Shown here piece by piece: positions 5,600 through 13,106 of a stretch of 24,422 nucleotides of DNA. The position numbers and the translations under genes were made by a program. Within the stretch, counting starts at the first letter, position 1. Each line of letters opens with the position of its first letter. The stretch comes from a virus. The DNA lies in IMG/VR virus record IMGVR_UViG_3300017753_000096, positions 1 to 24,422 of that record, one strand, 5' to 3'. The notes under the pieces are model-generated. The model saw only the letters and a program-made list of their open reading frames with translations, did not search any database and was not told where the DNA came from.

Positions 5600-6199
5600 A
5601 TGAGTTGTCATACATTAGAGGAAGTAAAATCAGCCGTTTTATCAAAAGGATATAAATGGTTTGAAAACGGAGATTATAACTTAAACTTAGTTGGTATCCG
5701 TAACTCAGAAACAGAAAACTTAGTAACCAACAAATTTGATGATTGCGTTACTGTATCATATAAAGTCGATGGAGAGTGGAACTTCCATTGCTTTAAAGCA
5801 ACAACAGACCCAGGTACTCACTGGACTGAAAATCTTTTAAATGAAAACGGTGTTGCTATTCTAGTTCCAGACCAATATAGAGGTTCTCACACAATTGGTC
5901 TTCACCAAGGTAAATACAAAGCCCTCAAACAACAGAAATCAGTAAAAGTATACAGAGATAAAAATAAAGATGATGTATACGATTTACTTGAAGAAAACAT
6001 TCATGAGGGTATCTATGGTATAAACATCCATAGAGCAACAGCACATGGAGAGTCAAAACAAGTTGATAAATGGAGTGCTGGATGTCAAGTATTAGCCAAA
6101 ACAGCGGATTTTAATAAGTTAATGGAATTAGCTCAAAAATCAGCAGATATGTATGGTAATTCATTTACTTATACACTAATCGAATCAAAAGATATATAA
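5600..6199 (+). CDS. Candidate L,D-transpeptidase-fold cell-wall enzyme (possible endolysin)
   Basis: The 199-residue protein has no signal peptide. The C-terminal half contains GINIHRATAHG (H144) and then KWSAGCQV (S159, C162). This matches the order and spacing of the L,D-transpeptidase (YkuD) active site, where a His precedes an S-x-G-C motif holding the nucleophilic Cys. The segment VAILVPDQYRGSHTIGLHQGKYKAL (about 86-110) has the short beta-strand pattern of that fold. Such enzymes act on the peptide stem of peptidoglycan, so a phage version could be an L,D-peptidase for lysis. A strong terminator follows. The family is inferred from one motif region; another Cys-dependent peptidoglycan hydrolase remains possible. 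Confidence 0.55.
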   Translation: MSCHTLEEVKSAVLSKGYKWFENGDYNLNLVGIRNSETENLVTNKFDDCVTVSYKVDGEWNFHCFKATTDPGTHWTENLLNENGVAILVPDQYRGSHTIGLHQGKYKALKQQKSVKVYRDKNKDDVYDLLEENIHEGIYGINIHRATAHGESKQVDKWSAGCQVLAKTADFNKLMELAQKSADMYGNSFTYTLIESKDI

Positions 6200-6202
6200 G
6201 TT

Positions 6203-6230
6203 TGGATTTACTCAATTGAGTTAAAATCCA
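6203..6230 (+). terminator. Hairpin after the candidate endolysin gene
   Basis: TGGATTT (6203-6209) pairs with AAATCCA (6224-6230), and an inner ACTCA/TGAGT stem forms after a two-base bulge. It begins four bases after the stop codon. There is no clean T-run, so it may be an mRNA 3'-end stabiliser or a processing site more than a terminator. The stem GGATTT/AAATCC recurs after the stop at 14284. Confidence 0.5.
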
Positions 6231-6243
6231 TATGTTTATTAAT

Positions 6244-6290
6244 AAAGGTTTCATTCTAATGGTTTTTACCCACAGGATGGAACCTTTTTG
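6244..6290 (+). terminator. Rho-independent terminator
   Basis: A 14-bp stem pairs AAAGGTTTCATTCT (6244-6257) with AGGATGGAACCTTT (6274-6287), with two G-T wobbles. An inner GGT/ACC pairing lies in the loop and a T-run closes it (TTTTTG). It ends the transcription unit that includes the gene at 5600 and separates it from the secretome operon starting at 6319. Confidence 0.8.
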
Positions 6291-6293
6291 TAG

Positions 6294-6306
6294 TTTATAA
6301 TTAAAA
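6294..6306 (+). promoter_or_regulatory. AT-rich motif, possible phage promoter
   Basis: TTTATAATTAAAA lies directly after the strong terminator and 25 bases before the ATG at 6319, in the position expected for a promoter of the next operon. It matches the core TTTATAATAAAA seen before the genes at 11907 and 20106 with one base inserted. Confidence 0.35.
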
Positions 6307-6318
6307 GTTAATAAAATA

Positions 6319-6603
6319 ATGGCAAAAGAGTTAAATGAAGACACAGGGTTTAAGGTTAGTGTAAAAACCCTTGCAGGTATAGGGGTAGCGCTCGCTACTA
6401 TTATTGGGATGTGGTTTACACTTCAGGCAGATATAGCAGAAGCTAAAGCACTCCCATTACCACCAGATCCAGAAATTACTAGAATGGAGTTTGATATGAA
6501 GGACCAATTAGTCCGTCAAACAATTATGTCAACCCAAGAGGACGTTACAGAACTCAAGGAAGATCTTGATCGTATTGAGGCAAAAATAGATAAATTAAAA
6601 TAA
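6319..6603 (+). CDS. Membrane-anchored coiled-coil protein (94 aa)
   Basis: A hydrophobic segment (about residues 18-36, TLAGIGVALATIIGMWFTL) is followed by a Pro-rich hinge (LPLPPDPE) and a long charged heptad region (TQEDVTELKEDLDRIEAKIDKL). This is the layout of an inner-membrane protein with a periplasmic or cytoplasmic coiled coil, as in i-spanins and some holin partners. It opens the operon after a terminator and ends one base before the next gene. A spanin-like or lysis-accessory role is possible; the sequence alone does not decide. Confidence 0.65.
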   Translation: MAKELNEDTGFKVSVKTLAGIGVALATIIGMWFTLQADIAEAKALPLPPDPEITRMEFDMKDQLVRQTIMSTQEDVTELKEDLDRIEAKIDKLK

Positions 6604-6604
6604 A

Positions 6605-6970
6605 ATGAAATATTTAGTTACAATCCTACTGTTTCTTCTATCTGTATCAACTACCCCAACTTCAAATTTAGAAGAAAAACCCAATTTATGTAATGACGAC
6701 ATTTGTGTAATCCAGTTTAATGCTGGGTTTAATTCTGCAAATGAGGTAAAATGGTTAGATGAACTAACAGATTGTTCTACTACAACAGTAGACATTATGA
6801 AAGATCCAAATTTACCACAAGATTATAAAATAGTAGTTGTGCCCACTATCTTAATTTTAGAAGATGGCGCTGAAGTAGCGAGGTTCCAAGCAAATATTAT
6901 GATGTCTATGGAGGCTACCCAGCAAGAAGTTCAAGAATCCATAGATGAAATCATAATGAGCAAATTTTAA
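6605..6970 (+). CDS. Secreted thioredoxin-fold protein lacking the CxxC motif
   Basis: The N-terminal 18 or so residues form a signal peptide (MKYLVTILLFLLSVSTTP). The rest has thioredoxin-fold signatures: strand ICVIQFNAG at 33-41 and the cis-Pro strand VVVPTILILEDGAEVARF at 77-94 (P80). Where the active site WCxxC would lie after the first strand, the sequence reads GFNSANE, so no redox pair is present. Cys residues are at 29, 34 and 57. It cannot act as a normal oxidoreductase and may be a binding or chaperone version. Its stop overlaps the start of the 1075-aa Cys-rich protein (TAATG), which suggests the two are functionally linked (inference). Confidence 0.65.
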   Translation: MKYLVTILLFLLSVSTTPTSNLEEKPNLCNDDICVIQFNAGFNSANEVKWLDELTDCSTTTVDIMKDPNLPQDYKIVVVPTILILEDGAEVARFQANIMMSMEATQQEVQESIDEIIMSKF

Positions 6971-9900
6971 TGAAACATTTACTAACTACCCTCTTATTAT
7001 TTATTGGTCTTACAGCATTGGCTCAGCCAGCTTATTTAGATCTTTTTATTCAATTTGATAATTATCCCCAGGAGAATAGCTGGACAATTCAAGCTATATC
7101 CCCAGATCAGGATACTTCATTAGTAGCACAAAATCCCAGCTATAATTTTCCTGTGTTTCAAAATGGCACTACTACCGAAAGAATCTTACTCCAGGCAAAT
7201 ACTAATTACATATTTACTATGTTTGATGAATTTGGAGATGGGATATGCTGTGAATACGGAGAGGGATTTTTCTCCGCAGGTAATGATTGTCAGGGGCCAA
7301 TTTTTGGAGATCCCCTATTTGATTCTGGCGAAGTAAGTTATGATTTTGTATTGCAACCATGCGCCTTGCCTGTTTTTGATGTAACTTTTCAATTAGATTT
7401 AAATGGTGCCCCAGAAGAAATAATTAACCCAGAAATTAATGGTGAATTTAATGGGTGGTGTGGTAATTGTAATACTATGCAAGATGATGATGGGAATGGT
7501 ATTTGGGAAACTACTATATCCTTACCTGAAGGTACTTATCTTTGGAAATTTTCCTCTAATAATTTTCAGTTTCAAGAATCACCTGCTGGGGTTAATGAAT
7601 CTCCTTGTTTTTTTCTTGACCAAAATGGATTTGTTAATAGAACACTCACAGTAGGAGCAGAAGATGTGGTCTTACCCCCATATTGTTGGGAATCATGTTT
7701 ACCATGTGGAGGAATTCCTGGATGTACCGATCCAAATGCTCTTAATTGGAGCCCCTGGGCTAATTTTGATAATGGTTCCTGTATATCTCAGACAGTAGAA
7801 TGTGGGATTAGTGAAACTTTAATTGAAATAATAGTAACTCCTGATAATTTTGGTGGAGAAACTAGTTGGATTTTATATGGAGATAATGGGGGTATAGCCT
7901 CTGCCCCAGTAGGTACCTATGCTGGTGCTGCTCCTGGTATTCCTATTACAACTGCTATTTGTGTTCCTATTGGACAGCCTTATGACATTGTAATAGAAGA
8001 TTCGTATGGAGATGGGATGTGTGGTTCATGTTCTACAAATAACCCAAGTCTTATTAATGGTAATATAGTAATTTTAGATTGTAACGGAGATGAATTGTAT
8101 AACACACAAGATCAATACCCTGATGGGAATTTTGGTTACATAGGAGGTTCTGAGCAATTTATCCCTGCAGTATGTACAGAAATAAATGAAATTATAGGTT
8201 GTACAGATCCAAATTACATAGAATATAACCCCGAAGCTATTATAGATAATCCATTTGAATCATTTTGTCAAACTCCTATAGTTTATGGTTGTTTAGATGA
8301 TACTCAATTTAACTACAACCCAGAAGCAAATACTGAAGATGAAATAATAGTCTGTGATTTTACCTTAAAAATTACAGATGGTGTAGGTGATGGTTGGTTT
8401 GGTAGCTGGTTAGGAATTTATCAAGAAGGTTGGGTTTCACCTCAATATAAGATGGGCCCTGATGATGGTTTTGAAGAAACATTTAGTGTTCCTTTAAATT
8501 CTGTAGATGGTACTAAAATTTACTTCTTTGTTACCCCACAATCAATCAATTCAGCTCAACAATGTGGGTTTACATTAACAAACCCAGAAGATGAAGTTAT
8601 CATTGATATTCCTTTCTTTAATATAATTCCTTTTATAAATGAAAGTGGGTGGTATGTTTATGAAATTGAACCTTATTGTGGTAATTCTTGTGAACCATAC
8701 ATTTATGGGTGTACAGATCCTACAGCAGTTAATTTCTTAGAAGAAGCTAACACAGAAGATAACTCTTGTTATTATACTCCTGGATGTACTAGTGCTGGTT
8801 ATTTGGAATATTACACTCAAGGATTTGAAGCTGATTTTGATAATGGTGATTGTCAAGTATTAGCTGTATTTGGATGTACTGACCCAGATGCCTTAAATTT
8901 TGAAGAGACAGCAAACGTAGATAATGAAACTTGTGTTCCTAAAATATTTGGTTGTACTAATGAGTTAGCATTTAACTTCAACCCACTTGCTAATACAGAT
9001 GATAATTCATGCATTCCTATTATAGAGGGATGTACAGACCCAACTGCACTGAATTATAATTTAGAAGCTAACACTGAGGATTTTAGTTGTGTACTTCCTA
9101 TTTTAGGGTGTACTGATCCCGAATCTTTTAACTTTAATCTATTAGCTAATACAGATGATGGGTCTTGTGAAGAAGTAGTATTTGGTTGTACTGATGAAAC
9201 TGCTTTTAACTATGACCCACTAGCTAATACAAATGTTGGGTGTGAGTCATTTATTGAAGGTTGTACTGATAATGAAGCTTTAAATTATAATCCACAAGCC
9301 AATACAGATGATGGTTCTTGTATAGCTGCTGTGTTTGGTTGTACTGATGCTACAGCATTTAATTATGACCCATTAGCCAACACAGATAATGGATCATGTG
9401 TAGAAATAGTATTTGGTTGTTTAGATGAAACAGCATTAAATTATAATCCTTTGGCTAATACTGATAATGGATCTTGTATTCAAATAGTAGAGGGTTGTAT
9501 GGACCCGTTAGCACTTAATTATAATGAATTAGCTAATGTTGAAGATGGTAGTTGTATAGATGCTATTTATGGTTGTACTGACTCAACAGCATTTAACTAT
9601 AATGAATTAGCAAATGCTGATAACGGAACTTGTATAGATGTGGTTGAAGGTTGTACAGACCCAACAGCATTTAACTACAACCCAGAAGCCAACACTGAAG
9701 ACTTTAGTTGTATTGAAATAATATATGGTTGTACTGATCCTCAAGCAGCTAACTATGATGAAGAAGCAAATACCGATAATGGTACTTGTGAAACTGTATA
9801 TGCCAATTGTGTGGATTCAGTAGTTGAAACATACAACTTACTAGGTTTTCAAAATGAATGTTTTGCTTGGGTAATTGATGTTAGCCCAAGTTGTTGTAGT

Positions 9901-10197
9901 AATGAATGGGCTGATGGTTGTCAAACATTATATAATTACTGTGATGAGAATACAGTTACTAATATAAAAGAATTTAGTGAAACACAAATAGTTGTATTCC
10001 CTAACCCAACAAGAAATATAATTACTATAGCAAGTAGCTTGCGTATAAACGCAGTTCTATATAATTCCATAGGACAGTCCGTATTACAAGAAACTAACGT
10101 AAATCAACTTGATTTAAGTCAATTTGAGGCAGGTATTTATAACTTGATTCTAACATATAATGATCTTAAGTTTACTAAAAAAATAGTTAAGCAATGA
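6970..10197 (+). CDS. Large secreted Cys-rich GCTDP-repeat protein with T9SS C-terminal sorting domain
   Basis: The 1075-residue protein has, in order, a signal peptide (MKHLLTTLLLFIGLTALAQ); a beta-sandwich-like domain with FGDGICC (about 75-90); a possible carbohydrate-binding-like domain (FQLDLNG, EINGEFNGW, about 135-210); the first GCTDP repeat at 251; further GDG-type domains (SYGDGMC near 345 and GVGDGWFGSW near 470); and 17 GCTDP repeats in total, 12 of them tandem at 635-940 with a 26-residue period. A short Cys-rich linker and a C-terminal domain at about 998-1075 follow, with VVFPNP and an EAGIYNLIL-type strand, the type A sorting signal of T9SS cargo. In Bacteroidota such proteins cross the outer membrane and are attached to the surface or released. 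The gene is embedded between phage genes with an overlap on each side, so it is not a stray host gene. The target and use are unknown: adhesion, surface masking or superinfection exclusion are all possible. Confidence 0.85.
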   Translation: MKHLLTTLLLFIGLTALAQPAYLDLFIQFDNYPQENSWTIQAISPDQDTSLVAQNPSYNFPVFQNGTTTERILLQANTNYIFTMFDEFGDGICCEYGEGFFSAGNDCQGPIFGDPLFDSGEVSYDFVLQPCALPVFDVTFQLDLNGAPEEIINPEINGEFNGWCGNCNTMQDDDGNGIWETTISLPEGTYLWKFSSNNFQFQESPAGVNESPCFFLDQNGFVNRTLTVGAEDVVLPPYCWESCLPCGGIPGCTDPNALNWSPWANFDNGSCISQTVECGISETLIEIIVTPDNFGGETSWILYGDNGGIASAPVGTYAGAAPGIPITTAICVPIGQPYDIVIEDSYGDGMCGSCSTNNPSLINGNIVILDCNGDELYNTQDQYPDGNFGYIGGSEQFIPAVCTEINEIIGCTDPNYIEYNPEAIIDNPFESFCQTPIVYGCLDDTQFNYNPEANTEDEIIVCDFTLKITDGVGDGWFGSWLGIYQEGWVSPQYKMGPDDGFEETFSVPLNSVDGTKIYFFVTPQSINSAQQCGFTLTNPEDEVIIDIPFFNIIPFINESGWYVYEIEPYCGNSCEPYIYGCTDPTAVNFLEEANTEDNSCYYTPGCTSAGYLEYYTQGFEADFDNGDCQVLAVFGCTDPDALNFEETANVDNETCVPKIFGCTNELAFNFNPLANTDDNSCIPIIEGCTDPTALNYNLEANTEDFSCVLPILGCTDPESFNFNLLANTDDGSCEEVVFGCTDETAFNYDPLANTNVGCESFIEGCTDNEALNYNPQANTDDGSCIAAVFGCTDATAFNYDPLANTDNGSCVEIVFGCLDETALNYNPLANTDNGSCIQIVEGCMDPLALNYNELANVEDGSCIDAIYGCTDSTAFNYNELANADNGTCIDVVEGCTDPTAFNYNPEANTEDFSCIEIIYGCTDPQAANYDEEANTDNGTCETVYANCVDSVVETYNLLGFQNECFAWVIDVSPSCCSNEWADGCQTLYNYCDENTVTNIKEFSETQIVVFPNPTRNIITIASSLRINAVLYNSIGQSVLQETNVNQLDLSQFEAGIYNLILTYNDLKFTKKIVKQ
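8872..9789 (+). repeat. Twelve tandem 78-base coding repeats (GCTDP modules)
   Basis: Each unit encodes 21 residues of the form GCTDP-x-A-x-NYNP-x-AN-x-DDGSC plus a 5-residue spacer such as IPIIE or EVVFG-like strands. One unit (near 9190) is a residue short. Copies differ at many codons, so they are old duplications under protein-level selection and not a recent expansion. Five more, divergent copies lie at 7720-7782, near 8200, near 8288, at 8707 and near 8788. Two Cys per unit suggest one disulfide per module. Confidence 0.9.
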
Positions 10198-11243
10198 AAA
10201 AACTTTTAATTACCTTAATCTTATTTTGTTGTATTCCATTCTTATCACAAGCACAACAGCTTAAAGATTGGGGTAAAAAACAACTTAAATTTGCTACCTT
10301 TTATACAGCAGTAACAGGTAATAACTCACTAGCGGATGTAAGTGTTTATTCTATAAACCCATATAGTGGTATTTTAGAAGAGAACATTGAATCTACCCCC
10401 TTTGATTATACTTTTGCTTTTGGTGTTAGAAAAATTGCTCGTTTAGATTATGAAAACAGAAAAAATGTGTTCTATGATGGTACCGAAACCTCAGTTTCGG
10501 ATGCAGCTACTGTAGGTAATGTAGAGGGTTTAGAGTATCTATTTGAGTTTGATTATAAAAGACAACAAGGAAGAAAATTTGTTGATCAACAACACTTCTT
10601 AAGATATGTACATGATCATTGGATCCTGAAAGTGGAATATGTTCAGGATGGGTTTGCCGATCTAAAGTATTTTGAATCTTCACAACGTTATAGATACAAC
10701 ATAGCTAAAGAATTTTCATTAAATGCTGGTTTAGTTCAACGTTTCTCTGAACCATATGGGTTTGATCCTTTAGATGGTTTAGTAGGAGCTGATTTTACTA
10801 ACATAGCTATTGATCAAGGATACACTACTAATTTTGAAGGAGAATGGGTTAACCCAGAAGGTGAAATAATAGCTGAAAATAATATAGTGTGGAATGCAGT
10901 AGCACTTCCTAATGTATTGAATGAGTATGTTGAACAAGAAAGAGAAACATTACCTAACCAATGGAACTACTCATTAGTAATAGGATATGATTATTATCAT
11001 TACACTAAAACATTTTGGTTCCATTCTTGGGCTAGTGTATTACCACTCCACGTAAGCACTAAAAATGAATATTCATATTCTAATTTTATAGATGGTAATA
11101 CTTGGTTTGACTACACAGGTGGTTTAATTTTAGGATGGCAAGTAAATAAAAGATTAGGCCTCTTTTCAGAGGGAAAATACCATAAGTACTGGAATCGTAC
11201 ATGGCATGATTTTTCAGTTGGTTTTAATTATAGAATAATTTAA
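10194..11243 (+). CDS. Probable outer-membrane beta-barrel protein (349 aa)
   Basis: A signal peptide ends in SQAQQ (MKKLLITLILFCC, then IPFLSQAQ), typical of Bacteroidota exported proteins. The mature part is rich in aromatic residues and alternates beta-type strands and turns (YTFAFGVRKIARLDYENR, LEYLFEFDYKRQQGRKF, WILKVEYVQDGFADL, FSLNAGLVQRFS, WNYSLVIGYDYYHYTK, GLFSEGKYHKYW). It ends in an amphipathic strand DFSVGFNYRII, as expected of a barrel that closes with its last strand. It overlaps the T9SS-type gene by 4 bases and lies 12 bases before the next gene. It could be a surface receptor-masking protein or a partner of the repeat protein. No family is recognised. Confidence 0.65.
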   Translation: MKKLLITLILFCCIPFLSQAQQLKDWGKKQLKFATFYTAVTGNNSLADVSVYSINPYSGILEENIESTPFDYTFAFGVRKIARLDYENRKNVFYDGTETSVSDAATVGNVEGLEYLFEFDYKRQQGRKFVDQQHFLRYVHDHWILKVEYVQDGFADLKYFESSQRYRYNIAKEFSLNAGLVQRFSEPYGFDPLDGLVGADFTNIAIDQGYTTNFEGEWVNPEGEIIAENNIVWNAVALPNVLNEYVEQERETLPNQWNYSLVIGYDYYHYTKTFWFHSWASVLPLHVSTKNEYSYSNFIDGNTWFDYTGGLILGWQVNKRLGLFSEGKYHKYWNRTWHDFSVGFNYRII

Positions 11244-11255
11244 AACAATACAATT

Positions 11256-11477
11256 ATGGCATTCAAAGATATTTTTAAAGACGAAAACGACATTAACGAA
11301 AAATCTGTAGTAGGATTTTTAGCATTTGCAGTAATGACTTTATTTGCTTTTGTAGATCTTGCAACAGGCTATTTCGGAAAAGATCTTGTTATTAACGAAC
11401 TAATTTACAACTCATTTGTTTTTGTAACTTTAGGTTGTTTTGGGATAGCAGGAATAGAAAAATTTGCTAAAAAATAA
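11256..11477 (+). CDS. Two-helix membrane protein, holin-like (73 aa)
   Basis: Two hydrophobic segments (about residues 18-38, VVGFLAFAVMTLFAFVDLATG, and 47-66, LIYNSFVFVTLGCFGIAGIE) are joined by a short loop, with a charged N-terminus (MAFKDIFKDENDINEK) and a basic end (KFAKK). Size and topology fit class II holins, and it overlaps the nuclease gene by one base. Holins are very diverse, so the call rests on topology and context only. Other holin candidates in the window are at 4844 and 6319. Confidence 0.55.
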   Translation: MAFKDIFKDENDINEKSVVGFLAFAVMTLFAFVDLATGYFGKDLVINELIYNSFVFVTLGCFGIAGIEKFAKK

Positions 11478-11857
11478 TGTACGAATATAAAGCAATTGTA
11501 GATAGAGTAGTTGATGGTGACACAATAGATGTCACCATTGATCTCGGATTCAAAACATGGAAAAAAGTACGTGTTAGAATGGAAGGAATAAATACCCCAG
11601 AGTCTCGAACAAGAGATAAAGAAGAAAAGAAAAAGGGTTTAGCCGCTAAGGATAGACTAGTAGAAATTTTAGAATATAATAACAATGAATGTATTCTTAA
11701 AGTTTCGGGGATAGGAAAATTTGGAAGAGCTATAGCCATAGTTTTAGTAGAATCTCTTTCCCCATTAAACGGAGAAGATGGAATTACTCTTATAGATGTA
11801 AATAAACAACTAATAGAGGAAGGACATGCTGTTAGTTATGATGGAGGAAAAAGATAA
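11477..11857 (+). CDS. Staphylococcal nuclease-like (thermonuclease) protein
   Basis: The 126-residue protein carries the SNase core: VVDGDTIDV (D13, D15), VRMEGINTPE (R34, E42) and GKFGRAIA (R84). These align with the calcium ligands and the catalytic Arg35, Glu43 and Arg87 of staphylococcal nuclease. The position of the calcium ligand Asp40 is Asn39 here. The family cleaves DNA and RNA to 3'-mononucleotides. There is no signal peptide, so it acts in the cytoplasm or after lysis, for example in host DNA breakdown. It overlaps the holin-like gene by one base (TAATG), and an AT-rich motif follows its stop. Confidence 0.85.
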   Translation: MYEYKAIVDRVVDGDTIDVTIDLGFKTWKKVRVRMEGINTPESRTRDKEEKKKGLAAKDRLVEILEYNNNECILKVSGIGKFGRAIAIVLVESLSPLNGEDGITLIDVNKQLIEEGHAVSYDGGKR

Positions 11858-11875
11858 TTCTTAGTTCTTTTTATA

Positions 11876-11893
11876 TATTTATAATAAAATACC
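11876..11893 (+). promoter_or_regulatory. AT-rich motif, possible late promoter
   Basis: TATTTATAATAAAATACC, 31 bases before the ATG at 11907, is identical to the sequence at 20085-20102 before the gene at 20106. The 18-base identity between two unrelated gene leaders argues for function. Confidence 0.5.
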
Positions 11894-11906
11894 TTAACAT
11901 ACCCAC

Positions 11907-13106
11907 ATGGCCAACGATAATTTTTACGGATATTCAAATAAAAAGCCAGAATTAACATTACCAAATGGTAATATTGACGCTGCATTTGAAAAAATCAACC
12001 CATACGAATTCAGAAAAGGAATGGATTACGAATTAACTAAAATGGGTTGTAGAAATCTCCATTCATCTACTCCTAAGCAACGTGAAAACGCAACTACTAT
12101 CGTTCTTAAAAAATTGAACGAAATGGGTGGTTATTATTCAAATATGATTGCTTACGAAACTGAATATAGAGGTAGAGAAGATAAACCTAGCTTTAAGAAG
12201 TTCGTTGAAGGTATGGCTGATCATGGGATGAAAGAAGTTGATAAAGAGTTTAAATCCGATAAAATGGAAAAAATTAAACTCAAAGAAGCTATCAGTAAAA
12301 TGGTTAAAGAGGAATTAAGAGAAACAAAATCTACTTATAATGTGCCTCCTACATTCCCTATGGATGATGGTTATACAGATTTAGATTATAATAAGATTAG
12401 AGCATATATAGCTACTAAAAAGGGACAAGATTTTGCAGATGATTTTATGGATACGTCCAATAAGGGTTTTTATGAGAATGTTATAGCATTTCTAGGTATG
12501 AATGAAGACCCAACAGATGAGGAAGTATTTAATTTTGTGGATGGAGAAATCGAAAAAGATAGAACTATTACTAGTGATGAACTTTTAAATATTATAAAAG
12601 ATAATCGAGCAGCTTTAGACATGGATCCTAACCTTGGTGGTGATATGGTACAATTATTTATTAAATTCGGAGATAAAATCCCACAAGCAGAGGTTGATAA
12701 CCTTTTACGTTTTTTAGAAGAAAATAAAACCCAAAACCCAAATAAAATGACCAAAAAAGAATTAGACAAAATGATCAAGGAGGAGCTAGATGCTTACCTT
12801 CGTGAAGAAGACGAAATTGAAGTTGATGTTGAAGACGATGCCGAAGGTGGTGAGTCAGAAGACGTACTTCGTAAAATCTATGACATGCTAAAAGACATGT
12901 TTGAAGGTGAAGCAGAAGCCGAAGAAGTAGAGGATGAAATGGAAGACGAGGAAGAAGATGAGGAAGAAATGGATGAGATAGAAGAAGGGATGAAAAAAGA
13001 TGAGATGGAAGAAGAGATGAAGAAAAAAGATATGGAGGAAGAAATGAAAAAGGATAATAAACTCCAAGAAAGATTCCAAAAATTAGCTAATATAGTTAAA
13101 GGCTAA
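11907..13106 (+). CDS. Acidic coiled-coil protein, possible structural or scaffold component (399 aa)
   Basis: The N-terminal 130 residues are charged (start MANDNFYGYSNKKPELTL). They end in KLKEAISKMVKEELRE, followed by a predicted helical domain (about residues 140-275). At 281 the sequence restarts with MTKKELDKMIKEELDAYL, and the C-terminus is an Asp/Glu/Met/Lys-rich coiled coil (EEEDEEEMDEIEEGM and so on) ending FQKLANIVKG. The K-x-E-L-x-K-M-I-K-E-E-L motif occurs twice here and in related form at the N-terminus of the protein at 20106. Long acidic coiled coils are usual in scaffolding and core proteins, but no family is recognised. The leader carries the 18-base AT-rich motif. Confidence 0.7.
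   Translation: MANDNFYGYSNKKPELTLPNGNIDAAFEKINPYEFRKGMDYELTKMGCRNLHSSTPKQRENATTIVLKKLNEMGGYYSNMIAYETEYRGREDKPSFKKFVEGMADHGMKEVDKEFKSDKMEKIKLKEAISKMVKEELRETKSTYNVPPTFPMDDGYTDLDYNKIRAYIATKKGQDFADDFMDTSNKGFYENVIAFLGMNEDPTDEEVFNFVDGEIEKDRTITSDELLNIIKDNRAALDMDPNLGGDMVQLFIKFGDKIPQAEVDNLLRFLEENKTQNPNKMTKKELDKMIKEELDAYLREEDEIEVDVEDDAEGGESEDVLRKIYDMLKDMFEGEAEAEEVEDEMEDEEEDEEEMDEIEEGMKKDEMEEEMKKKDMEEEMKKDNKLQERFQKLANIVKG

Noticed and set aside
7439-7654. Alternative-frame ORF inside the repeat protein gene, and similar ones at 95-277 and 12470-12778
   Set aside because: They are out of frame inside longer well-supported genes, and their products are low in information.
8707-9789. DNA minisatellite or recent tandem expansion
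   Set aside because: The units differ at many codons while the protein motif is kept, which points to old duplications under selection.
11876-11893. T4-type late promoter TATAAATA in the direction of transcription
   Set aside because: The sequence on the coding strand is TATTTATA, the reverse complement of the T4 core, so it is reported only as a motif of unknown polarity.
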